Assembly: GCA_900769115.1 (NCBI GenBank) | Contig: CAAGFJ010000069.1 | Coordinates: forward strand, 1-29,174 | Reading direction: 5' to 3' | DNA: 29,174 bases | Origin: Lachnospiraceae bacterium | GTDB taxonomy: Bacteria > Bacillota > Clostridia > Lachnospirales > Lachnospiraceae | Shown here: positions 1 to 7,119 of the stretch, piece after piece | Layout: each line of letters begins with the position of its first letter | Numbering within the stretch: the stretch's first letter is position 1 | Program-made: the position numbers and the translations under genes | The notes under the pieces: model-generated | What the model was told of the DNA's origin: nothing | Seen by the model: the letters and a program-made list of their open reading frames with translations, nothing else | Database searches by the model: none

Positions 1-319
<319 letters not shown>

Positions 320-516
320 AAAAGTTTGTATCCCGTTCATGACTCACCATCGCTGGCTAATCAATCCCGTTTTACTGTTTTTGGATCGTTTTTACTAAAA
401 CGTTCTCTTGAAAAATCTTATAAGAAATTTCAGGGTTGTTTTGTTGTTTAATCTTCATTCAGTTTTCATTGTTCTTGTTTGCTTTGCTAAGTTATCTCAG
501 CGCCGCAACAGATAAT
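320..516 (-). other. 16S rRNA leader region
   Basis: About 200 nt between the rRNA promoter and the 16S 5' end, with no plausible gene. On the minus strand it contains a boxA-like, spacer-like motif AATGAAAACTGAATG (complement within about 452-473). This resembles the TTGAAAACTGAATA motif common in Clostridia rRNA leaders and spacers and may load the rRNA antitermination complex. The short reading frame on the plus strand here looks spurious. Confidence 0.6.
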
Positions 517-575
517 ATCTTAACATAACTGATATCTGATGTCAAGCACTTTTTTTATTTTTTTCAAAATTATTT
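517..575 (-). promoter_or_regulatory. rRNA operon promoter with AT-rich UP element
   Basis: On the minus strand, TTGACA (complement 540-545) is separated by exactly 17 bp from TAAGAT (complement 517-522). Directly upstream of the -35 is an A-tract run (complement about 549-575), as expected of an UP element bound by the RNA polymerase alpha subunit. The perfect -35, ideal spacer and A-tracts match a strong vegetative rRNA promoter. The transcript would start near 510, about 190 nt before 16S. Confidence 0.88.
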
Positions 576-604
576 TTCAATCAGATTTTGAAGAAAAAAT
601 AAAA

Positions 605-692
605 CGGAGAAAGAGGGATTTGAACCCTCGCGCCGCGTGAACGACCTACACCCTTAGCAGGGGCGCCTCTTCAGCCACTTGAGTATTTCTCC
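605..692 (-). tRNA. tRNA-Ser (anticodon GCU)
   Basis: The minus strand folds as a class II tRNA. The 7-bp acceptor is GGAGAAA/TTTCTCC (606-612 with 686-692). The anticodon stem CGCCC/GGGTG closes the loop CTGCTAA, giving anticodon GCT that reads AGC/AGU. A long variable arm follows, and the T arm contains GGTTCAAATCC. The discriminator is G (complement of 605). CCA is not encoded, so it must be added by tRNA nucleotidyltransferase. It lies directly upstream of the rRNA promoter on the same strand. Confidence 0.96.
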
Positions 693-799
693 ATGCCTAA
701 ATATAATACAGATATGAATTATATATCACCTTCACAAACTATTATGTGAAGTACATCAAAGTCAAGTAAAATCAATACCTTAACTCGTGACGCTTGATT

Positions 800-828
800 A
801 TATTATCAAATCACCTTCCTTTTGTCAA
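800..828 (-). promoter_or_regulatory. Promoter for tRNA-Ser
   Basis: On the minus strand, a perfect TTGACA (complement 823-828) is followed 17 bp later by TAATAT (complement 800-805). The start would be near 793, about 100 nt before the tRNA. The leader includes an inverted repeat (CTTCACA/TGTGAAG near 730-750) that could aid 5' processing. No gene lies between the promoter and the tRNA. Confidence 0.8.
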
Positions 829-934
829 TAGGTTTTTTGCCCTTTTTTCCTTTATTTTCGAGCATTTTTAGTTATGCACAATTTTCAGAAAGTTATCCCC
901 AGCTTTTTCAAACTTGTCAACATTTTATCAACAA

Positions 935-966
935 AATACCGACCCTTCTAACGAAGAACCGGTATT
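935..966 (-). terminator. Hairpin downstream of the PPC-like exported protein gene
   Basis: AATACCG (935-941) pairs with CGGTATT (960-966), with an inner CTTC/GAAG stem. It begins 17 bp after the stop codon of the 984-2075 gene and is followed on the minus strand by a short TTTG. The weak U-tract makes it a probable rather than certain intrinsic terminator. Confidence 0.55.
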
Positions 967-983
967 CCTTTACTTATATAATT

Positions 984-2075
984 CTAATTCCATTTGATCT
1001 GAAATGCACCAGATGATGTCTTTGTCTTACTTTCAATCTTAATATAATAGGTTCCTTCCGGAAAGGCTGCTGTTGTTCCAAATACGGTTTTTGGATATTT
1101 CATAATATATTTCTTCTTATAAGAACAGCTTGCTTCTCCATTTATAATGATTGGACTGCTATTCAACTTCTTACCACTGGAATTACAGATATATAATTGC
1201 AGATTCTTTCCGTTATTCTGCATCATCTGAGAATCTAAGGTAATGGTCAGCTTCTGTTTATTGGCTATCTTAATCTTATACCATACAGTTGTCTTCTTTC
1301 CCGCCGGAATCAACGTTCTTACATATTGATTCTTATTCAATGCTTTTGCTCTTGCTTTGGAGGTATTTTTAGCTGTTGTAATTGAATCAATCTGGTATTT
1401 CAGATTCTGAATCTTTGTCGTTCCACTGATTGTATTATCCGGATTATAAAATTTTACATAATATTGTTTTTTAGCCAACACTCCAATTCCTGTTAAATTC
1501 CTCTCGGTTATTTCTTTATAAGAAGAGACTGCCTTACGTTTACCAAGATAATAACGTACTTTCAATGGATGATCTGTCTCACACATAACATGCAAAATTC
1601 CAGAATTACTTGTCTTAATTGGAATTTCCAACATATTAGATTCTGACAAAGATGCATTGGTAAAGGTATAATGGTACTTTTTTGCATATTTTAATTTATT
1701 AAATGTTACAACCTTATATGATATGTCATAAGTAACACCTTCTGTACCTTTGATACGAATATAATAGATTTCACCTTTCTTGCATGTATGTAAAATAGAT
1801 TTTTTATTTTCAATAGATATATCTGATGCCACCACTTCTTTGTTTGCATTACATATATCTATATTGAGATTTTGTTTATCGGATGTTGTGGCAGTAATGG
1901 ATAAATATCCTGACTTATTGGACTGTACCATATAGTAATGATAATCCTGCTCACCTGCTCCCGCATAAGTTCCAGACATTTTAGTATTATTCTTCAATAT
2001 GTAATCTTCAGCATGTACTGAAATACCTGGCACAAATAACATATATAATAGAATAATATAGAAAAATCTCTTCAT
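984..2075 (-). CDS. Exported protein with PPC-like beta-sandwich repeats, function unknown
   Basis: A 363-residue protein. A classical Sec signal peptide is visible at residues 1-22 (Lys-Arg, a hydrophobic run, then VHA before ED). The rest looks like two or three beta-rich modules reminiscent of bacterial pre-peptidase C-terminal (PPC) domains: residues ~40-125 (GYLSITATT ... YYIRIKGTEG) and ~255-363 (TVWYKIKIANKQKLTITLDS ... GTYYIKIESK). No catalytic domain, LPXTG anchor or lipobox is seen, so it is probably secreted or loosely surface-bound. AAAGGAGG sits well before the ATG. It is the last of three consecutive exported-protein genes on this strand, each with its own terminator. PPC resemblance is from pattern only. 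No function is assigned. Confidence 0.7.
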   Translation of the reverse strand: MKRFFYIILLYMLFVPGISVHAEDYILKNNTKMSGTYAGAGEQDYHYYMVQSNKSGYLSITATTSDKQNLNIDICNANKEVVASDISIENKKSILHTCKKGEIYYIRIKGTEGVTYDISYKVVTFNKLKYAKKYHYTFTNASLSESNMLEIPIKTSNSGILHVMCETDHPLKVRYYLGKRKAVSSYKEITERNLTGIGVLAKKQYYVKFYNPDNTISGTTKIQNLKYQIDSITTAKNTSKARAKALNKNQYVRTLIPAGKKTTVWYKIKIANKQKLTITLDSQMMQNNGKNLQLYICNSSGKKLNSSPIIINGEASCSYKKKYIMKYPKTVFGTTAAFPEGTYYIKIESKTKTSSGAFQIKWN

Positions 2076-2126
2076 AATTATGATCCTCCTTTGAACATCG
2101 TTTCGATTGATTATATATTATTTTAT

Positions 2127-2157
2127 GAAAAAAGCTGATAATAATAAAATTATCAGC
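2127..2157 (-). terminator. Intrinsic terminator of the 2193-2924 gene
   Basis: GCTGATAAT (2134-2142) pairs with ATTATCAGC (2149-2157) around a 6-nt loop. On the minus strand it is followed by a run of six T. It starts 36 bp after the stop codon of the upstream gene. A typical Rho-independent terminator. Confidence 0.9.
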
Positions 2158-2192
2158 CTTATTCTAACATATTTTATAAAATGTTCAACCTG

Positions 2193-2924
2193 TTATTGAT
2201 ATCTGACACTAATACGGATTGTTGATGCTCCAGCCTCTTTTTTCTTAGGTTTATATGCCTTTACCTTCTTTTTCATATATTTTGCACCTTCCGTTGTTAC
2301 ATACACAGGATATGTCTTACTTAACTTCATCCCCCTAATTACCATGGAATTTGAACTGGTAGAACCATATTTTTTATATTTTTTCCCATTATTGCTAGAT
2401 AAATATACTGTATACTTCTTTGCTCCTTTTACCTTCTTCCAGGTAATTCTACCGGAACTGGTAGATAATGCTTTCAGTTTGTAAACTCTTGCTCTAGGAA
2501 GAACTACCTTTTCTTTTGAATATTCACTATAAATTGGCTGATTATTCTCATCACATACAAAAGAACGAACCTTATATGTAAATCCTTGCTTTAAATATTT
2601 ATTTCCTAATAAAATCACAGCAATTGTATTAGAATCCTCTACCTTAAATAAATCTGAATTACTATTACTATTCAATACGGTAATTACTTTTCCTTTTAAA
2701 TTACAGATTGTAACTTCATATCCAAAACTATATGGATTCTCCGGACTATAATATGGCAGATTTGCATCAAAAGCAAAATCAACAATAATTCCACTTTTAC
2801 TCTGCGTATATACTTCTAATCCACTTGGTTGTATTGGCTGTGTTGCTGCTTTTGCGGATATTGCCGGTGTATATATTACACAACACAATATCAATAAACT
2901 TATCATTTTTGTAAATCTCTTCAT
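2193..2924 (-). CDS. Exported fibronectin type III-like protein, function unknown
   Basis: A 243-residue protein with a Sec signal peptide (residues 1 to about 26, MKRF..., hydrophobic core, ending AKA before ATQ). Two beta-sandwich modules resemble fibronectin type III. The first covers about residues 30-145 (PSGLEVYTQSKSGIIVDFAF). The second, about 146-220, has the hallmark ITWKKVKGAKKYTVYLSSN and ends in a very basic Lys-rich stretch (YMKKKVKAYKPKKKE). No enzyme motif and no cell-wall anchor are seen. The basic tail could bind teichoic acid or another anionic wall polymer, which is inference. AGGGG precedes the ATG. The neighbours on both sides are also exported proteins. Confidence 0.72.
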   Translation of the reverse strand: MKRFTKMISLLILCCVIYTPAISAKAATQPIQPSGLEVYTQSKSGIIVDFAFDANLPYYSPENPYSFGYEVTICNLKGKVITVLNSNSNSDLFKVEDSNTIAVILLGNKYLKQGFTYKVRSFVCDENNQPIYSEYSKEKVVLPRARVYKLKALSTSSGRITWKKVKGAKKYTVYLSSNNGKKYKKYGSTSSNSMVIRGMKLSKTYPVYVTTEGAKYMKKKVKAYKPKKKEAGASTIRISVRYQ

Positions 2925-2946
2925 ATCTCTATCCCCTTTTTTTATT

Positions 2947-2981
2947 ACACAAGAATCTGATATTCATAATATCTCTTGTGT
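2947..2981. other. Two-step hairpin in the 5' leader of the 2193-2924 gene
   Basis: ACACAAGA (2947-2954) pairs with TCTTGTGT (2974-2981). Inside it GATATT (2959-2964) pairs with AATATC (2968-2973) over a CAT loop, with a 4-nt bulge on one side. It lies about 10 nt before the Shine-Dalgarno of the minus-strand gene, so it could modulate its translation. Alternatively it is a plus-strand terminator, since TTTTT follows at 2982. Confidence 0.5.
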
Positions 2982-2988
2982 TTTTATA

Positions 2989-3023
2989 AAAGAGTCTGAT
3001 TCCCTACAGAAATCAGACTCTTT
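2989..3023 (-). terminator. Terminator of the 397-residue Fn3-like gene
   Basis: A 13-bp perfect stem, AAAGAGTCTGATT (2989-3001) with AATCAGACTCTTT (3011-3023), and a 9-nt loop. It lies 11 bp after the stop codon at 3035. On the minus strand the stem ends in TTT and then TATAAAAA, so the U-tract is short, but the stem is very stable. Confidence 0.8.
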
Positions 3024-3034
3024 GAATGACCTTC

Positions 3035-4222
3035 TTATCTTACTTTGAATCCAGAAATGACACCATATACATCGCTGGTACCACCCTTGGTTGAATAAGT
3101 AACTTTAACCCAGTACTTTTTACCTCTCTTCAATGGTTTCTTACCACACTTTGTAACAGTATAATTAGTCTTCTTTCCAGACAATACCTTACATGTCTTA
3201 TACTTTCCATTCTCACTGGTTGCAATGGCTACTTTAATCTTAGATACTCCTTTTAGCTTGCCCCATTTTAACTTAATCTTTCTTCCACTTGATGTATATT
3301 TGCTGTCTTTGGTATTGATCAGATAACGATAATCACTCCAGTTACCATATACCTTCTGGCTGTCTGTTGTAACTACATAAGCACGAACACGATACTTATA
3401 CATAGTACCCTTTGTCAGATTATCTACACGAATAGAACTTGAACTATTCAAGGACCCTGTTACATTCACTACATTGCCTTTGCCGGATACTGGAGTCAAT
3501 TCCATATCTACTCCCTTACCATATCCAAGTGCTGCAAAATAAAATACATTAATATTAGTGAATGCAGAAGTAACACCAAAGTTATCTTTTGCAATTGTTG
3601 TGGTTAATCTGCTAAGATCAGAACAATACTTATAATTCCCTGTTGCTTTAAATCCTGTTGAACTGGTGCGATATGGATATACTCTTACCAAGGAACTTGC
3701 ACCATCTACAATTGGTACCCGATATGTTGTATCTGCTGTTGTACCAATAATTGCCTTATTATATTCAATATCATATCCCGTTGCACCTGCACATGCATTG
3801 TAAGCAATCGTTGCTGTCGTATCATCTGCTCCAACAAACTTAACCTCTGTTAATCCGGTAGGTGCTGTTACTACTTCTAATGTCTGAGACCAGTTAGCAT
3901 AGCAGGTCTTATATGTTGAACCATATCCCATTCGAACATAATAGGTAGAGCCTGCAGTTAAAGCTGATATACTTCTATTGGTATAACTAGTAGATTCATA
4001 ATCTTGTTTCACAATGTTATTAAAGGAGGCATCTGTTGCAATCTGCCATCCATAATACTTGGCACCACTTTGCTGTGTCCACTGTACCTTAACCGATGAA
4101 TCCGATGCATCAATCTGTTGTAATGTAACTGCTGCCTGTGCTGTTACACTTGTTGCACAAAATGCCGTTGCCATTGCAAAAAATGCAATCAGGCACTTTA
4201 CTGAGTTTCTTAAATTTTTCAT
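3035..4222 (-). CDS. Exported multi-domain fibronectin type III-like protein, function unknown
   Basis: About 395 residues. The start at 4222 is preferred because AAGGAG then lies 8 nt upstream. The in-frame ATG two codons earlier (4228) is too close to that site. The signal peptide runs through residues 1 to about 31 (basic start, hydrophobic core, ending AQA before AVT). Three to four Fn3-like modules follow, with recognisable phrases VKWTQQSGAKYYGWQIATD, AYNACAGATGYDIEYNKA, TKGTMYKYRVRAYV and a last repeat LKWGKLKGVSKIKVAIATS plus GKKYWVKVTY. The C-terminal third is very Lys-rich. No LPXTG or catalytic domain is seen. The function may be adhesive or scaffold-like. That is inference from fold type only. 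Confidence 0.75.
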   Translation of the reverse strand: MKNLRNSVKCLIAFFAMATAFCATSVTAQAAVTLQQIDASDSSVKVQWTQQSGAKYYGWQIATDASFNNIVKQDYESTSYTNRSISALTAGSTYYVRMGYGSTYKTCYANWSQTLEVVTAPTGLTEVKFVGADDTTATIAYNACAGATGYDIEYNKAIIGTTADTTYRVPIVDGASSLVRVYPYRTSSTGFKATGNYKYCSDLSRLTTTIAKDNFGVTSAFTNINVFYFAALGYGKGVDMELTPVSGKGNVVNVTGSLNSSSSIRVDNLTKGTMYKYRVRAYVVTTDSQKVYGNWSDYRYLINTKDSKYTSSGRKIKLKWGKLKGVSKIKVAIATSENGKYKTCKVLSGKKTNYTVTKCGKKPLKRGKKYWVKVTYSTKGGTSDVYGVISGFKVR

Positions 4223-4393
4223 AAACATCTCTCCTTAAATTATGTATTAACATAATAATGTTGTACTTTATAATTAAACACATTTTCTTCACATTTTCAA
4301 TGAAATTTAAGTGAAATGGAAATTTATAGCATAATACACAAAGTTACTTGTGCATAATTTTCATTCTTTTTATTTTACACGGATGGAAAATTC

Positions 4394-4951
4394 CTATTGT
4401 AATGTCTTTCTGAACTCTTCAACTGCCGTCTCATACAGATTATTACCTTCACTGTCAATGACAACAATTACAGGAAAATTCTCTACTTCCATCTTACGAA
4501 TGGCTTCTGTTCCAAGATCATCATAAGCAATTACTTCTGATTGTTTAATACATTTGGAAAGCAATGCACCAGCACCTCCCACCGCTGCAAAATACACTGC
4601 CTTATTCCGCACAATGGCATCTATAACTGCCTGGGAACGTTTACCTTTACCAATCATGCCATTTAATCCATTATCTAGTAATAATGGTGTATATTTGTCC
4701 ATACGGCTTGCAGTTGTCGGTCCTGCAGAACCGATCACCTGTCCCTCTCTTGCCGGAGTCGGTCCAAGATAATATATCACATTATTCTTTAAATCCATTG
4801 GAATCTCTTTTTCTTCCAGCATCGTATCATACATCCGCTTGTGTGCGGCATCCCGTGCGGAATAAATGGTTCCTGTCAGATACACATAATCACCGGCATG
4901 TAATGTTACAACTTCATCCTTTGTAAATGGAACACTGATTCTCTTATCCAT
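4394..4951 (-). CDS. Fumarate hydratase class I, beta subunit (FumB/TtdB-type)
   Basis: The beta subunit of an oxygen-sensitive [4Fe-4S] hydro-lyase that interconverts fumarate and (S)-malate. Tartrate dehydratase is the closest alternative. Family signatures are clear: LTGTIYSARDAAHKRM, YYLGPTPAREGQVIGSAGPT, ASRMDKYTPLLLDNGL and MIGKGKRS. The protein is about 185 residues from the Met at 4951, which matches the usual N-terminus of the family (MDKRISVPFT). An upstream in-frame ATG at 4984 would add 11 residues and has AAAGGG only 2-3 nt away, so the start is not settled. It is cotranscribed with the alpha subunit, whose stop lies about 110 bp upstream. Two-chain fumarases are normal in Clostridia. 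Likely cytosolic, in the reductive branch of the TCA pathway or in amino-acid fermentation. Confidence 0.9.
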   Translation of the reverse strand: MDKRISVPFTKDEVVTLHAGDYVYLTGTIYSARDAAHKRMYDTMLEEKEIPMDLKNNVIYYLGPTPAREGQVIGSAGPTTASRMDKYTPLLLDNGLNGMIGKGKRSQAVIDAIVRNKAVYFAAVGGAGALLSKCIKQSEVIAYDDLGTEAIRKMEVENFPVIVVIDSEGNNLYETAVEEFRKTLQ

Positions 4952-5063
4952 ATCTATACCAGACCTGTTCTTTGACCAGGCCATTGCCCTTTCTTAATTT
5001 TATTACTAATAATATCTTTGTATACTATATTTGCGTTCCGCTTTGCTTCACACTCATAAAAAA

Positions 5064-5906
5064 CTACAATATTCTTCTTACATGACGATTCACATGGCAA
5101 CACATATTCACAGCAACAGGAAGTCCCGCAATGTGTGTCGGATATGTTTCAATATTAACTGCCAATGCTGTTGTTGCTCCACCAAGACCACCCGGCCCGA
5201 TTCCTAATTTATTGATTCGTTCCAATAATTCCTGTTCCATCTCTTTGATATGTGGCAGGGAAGAACCTTCTGTCGTATTCCGTGTCAATGCTTTCTTGGC
5301 AAGAATGGCAGACTTTTCAAAGTCACCACCAACTCCGACACCAACCACGATTGGAGGACATGCATTTGGTCCTGCATCTTTGACTGCTTCGATCACGGCA
5401 TTCTTCACGCCTTCTGCTCCGTCTGCCGGCTTTAGCATAAATACTTTACTCATGTTTTCAGAACCAAAGCCCTTCGGTGCAATGAGAATCTCTAATTGAT
5501 CACCCGGTACAATATCATAATGAATGATTGCCGGTGTATTATCCTTTGTATTCTCACGAAGAAGAGGATCGGACACAACAGACTTACGAAGATATCCTTC
5601 CTTATAACCCTGACGGACTCCCTCATTAATCGCATCTGTGATATTCATACCATCAATATGTACATCCTGTCCTACCTTTACAAATAAAACTGCCATTCCG
5701 GTATCCTGACAGATTGGAATCTGCTCACTTGCAGCAATATCCATGTTCTCACAAAGCTGTCCTAGAATCTGCTTTCCAAGTGTTCCAGTCTCTTTCTCCC
5801 TTGCATTGCGGATTGCCTGCTCCATATCTTCCGATAAATGCAGATTTGCCTCAATACACATCTCTTTGACATTACGGATAATCTCATCTGTATGTATAGT
5901 TCTCAT
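5064..5906 (-). CDS. Fumarate hydratase class I, alpha subunit (FumA/TtdA-type)
   Basis: A 280-residue partner of the beta subunit encoded next. The cysteines expected to hold the [4Fe-4S] cluster are visible: Cys66 in PICQDTGMAV, Cys183 in GPNACPPIVVGVGVGG, and Cys269/270 in NMCCHVNRH near the C-terminus. Other family motifs are IAPKGFGSENMSK and GIGPGGLGGATTALAV. The cluster loses water across fumarate/malate. GGGAGG lies 7 nt before ATG, inside the end of the HAD gene, and only 2 nt separate the two genes, so translation is probably coupled. L-tartrate dehydratase cannot be excluded by sequence alone. Confidence 0.92.
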   Translation of the reverse strand: MRTIHTDEIIRNVKEMCIEANLHLSEDMEQAIRNAREKETGTLGKQILGQLCENMDIAASEQIPICQDTGMAVLFVKVGQDVHIDGMNITDAINEGVRQGYKEGYLRKSVVSDPLLRENTKDNTPAIIHYDIVPGDQLEILIAPKGFGSENMSKVFMLKPADGAEGVKNAVIEAVKDAGPNACPPIVVGVGVGGDFEKSAILAKKALTRNTTEGSSLPHIKEMEQELLERINKLGIGPGGLGGATTALAVNIETYPTHIAGLPVAVNMCCHVNRHVRRIL

Positions 5907-5908
5907 AA

Positions 5909-6802
5909 TTACCTCCCTGCTTCTTCCTCTTTGTTCTTATATAATAATTCAAATATTTTCTTTCCTACTCCATCCTCATTATTAGATGGAATGATCTCTT
6001 TTGCAAGTTTCTTAATGTCATATTCTGCATTGACCGGGGCAAAGCTGTTTGGAAAAAGTTCAAACATGGAAAGATCATTTAATCCATCTCCAAAAACAGC
6101 AACCTCTTCTTTCTGAATCCCCATCTTCTCAATGGCCTGTAAAAGTCCATATCCTTTCTGTGCCTGTCTTGCATTGATTTCAATGTTATCCGGGTAAGAA
6201 TAAGAGATAAACAGCTCCGGAAACTGTGCAGCAAGTATCTCCCGGTTTCTGGCATTCTGCTCTAAATCCGGACTAAACACGATCATTTTACGGATAGGAA
6301 GATTCTTTGCCATCATATCCTCTAACGAATCATTGCGTACCATATTCTTCATGAATACACTGGTCTTTCCCTGCTCAATTGCTTTCTCTAATGTCAGCGT
6401 ATGACTCCGGTCTAAGCATAACATACGATATCCCATATTCCGGTACATAGTCTCTTCACTTCCACAGATCTGTGTATTCTGTCCGGTCATGAATTCCGGC
6501 ACATATCCCATCTCAACTAATGTATCATATAATCTTGGAAGAATATCATATTCTATATTAGCTGTACTGATAATATTCTTATCTTTATCCCGGATTTCTG
6601 CTCCATTTAATAACAAAAAAGAACAATTTAGCTGATATTTTTTGGCAATTGCTCCAATCGTATCCAGACTTCGGCCTGTTGCGATCATAAATTCCACATT
6701 CTGTTTTTCTGCCTGTTTAATAGCTGCAATATTTAACGGAGATATCTCCTGATTTGAATTGAATAGTGTTCCATCCATATCGGACGCAATTAACTTAACC
6801 AT
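5909..6802 (-). CDS. Cof-type HAD-superfamily phosphatase
   Basis: About 297 residues of the Cof/YidA-like HAD family (phosphatases of small phosphorylated metabolites with a C2 cap). Motif I is ASDMDGTLFNS with nucleophile Asp8 and acid Asp10. Motif II Thr/Ser lies in FMIATGRS. Motif IV is VAVFGDGLNDLSMF. The start at 6802 is chosen because GAGGA lies 7-8 nt upstream and MVKLIASDMDG is the normal family start. The frame is open upstream to an ATG at 6847, but that extension is unlike the family. It lies directly before the fumarase genes with a 2-nt gap. The natural substrate cannot be read from sequence. Confidence 0.9.
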   Translation of the reverse strand: MVKLIASDMDGTLFNSNQEISPLNIAAIKQAEKQNVEFMIATGRSLDTIGAIAKKYQLNCSFLLLNGAEIRDKDKNIISTANIEYDILPRLYDTLVEMGYVPEFMTGQNTQICGSEETMYRNMGYRMLCLDRSHTLTLEKAIEQGKTSVFMKNMVRNDSLEDMMAKNLPIRKMIVFSPDLEQNARNREILAAQFPELFISYSYPDNIEINARQAQKGYGLLQAIEKMGIQKEEVAVFGDGLNDLSMFELFPNSFAPVNAEYDIKKLAKEIIPSNNEDGVGKKIFELLYKNKEEEAGR

Positions 6803-6864
6803 ATTGTTGTCCTCATTTCTTTTTACAGATAAATTTCTCAATTCCATATATTGAATCTCTATAA

Positions 6865-7007
6865 CTTGAAAGTATATAATAAATGCAACCTTTATGCTAT
6901 GGAGATGAGACTCAATAAGAAATTGAAGCCCTCAAGCTGAAATTTCTTATATGTCTGAGGCTCATCGGAACAATTAGCATAACCCGAGCACGTTTATATC
7001 TTTCAAG
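6865..7007. repeat. 143-bp nested inverted repeat, candidate structured RNA or miniature element
   Basis: Successive complementary arms nest around one centre: CTTGAAAG 6865-6872 with CTTTCAAG 7000-7007; TTATGCTA 6892-6899 with TAGCATAA 6975-6982; GATGAG/CTCA 6904-6914 with TGAG/CTCATC 6956-6966; AAGAAATT 6917-6924 with AATTTCTT 6941-6948; AGC/GCT at the tip. AT-rich segments between the first two arms (ATATAA with TTATAT) also pair. Either strand would form a long, bulged, rod-like hairpin. It sits between the gyrA terminator and the HAD gene and codes for nothing evident. It could be a 6S-like regulatory RNA, the HAD-fumarase leader or a MITE. I cannot tell which. Confidence 0.75.
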
Positions 7008-7084
7008 CTGTAAAGTTTATCATACAACACAAAGAAATTCATCGTCCATTCTCACGAATATCAAAAGTTAGGGAGAATTGTCTG

Positions 7085-7115
7085 AAAAATGGGACCGCCT
7101 GAAAGGCAGCCCCAT
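7085..7115 (-). terminator. gyrA intrinsic terminator
   Basis: ATGGG (7089-7093) pairs with CCCAT (7111-7115), enclosing GCCT/AGGC over a short loop. On the minus strand the stem is followed by TTTTTC. It begins 5 bp after the gyrA stop and closes the dnaA-gyrA run. Confidence 0.92.
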
Positions 7116-7119
7116 CCTC

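Noticed and set aside
4110..4292. Overlapping minus-strand frame with a CxxC-rich ending
   Set aside because: It is a shifted frame of the signal-peptide end of the Fn3-like gene. The Cys pattern arises from alanine/threonine codons read out of frame.
4334..4364. Possible terminator for the fumarase operon (CACAA..TTGTG hairpin)
   Set aside because: The stem is imperfect with a mismatch and has no U-tract on the minus strand. It could equally be chance in an AT-rich leader.
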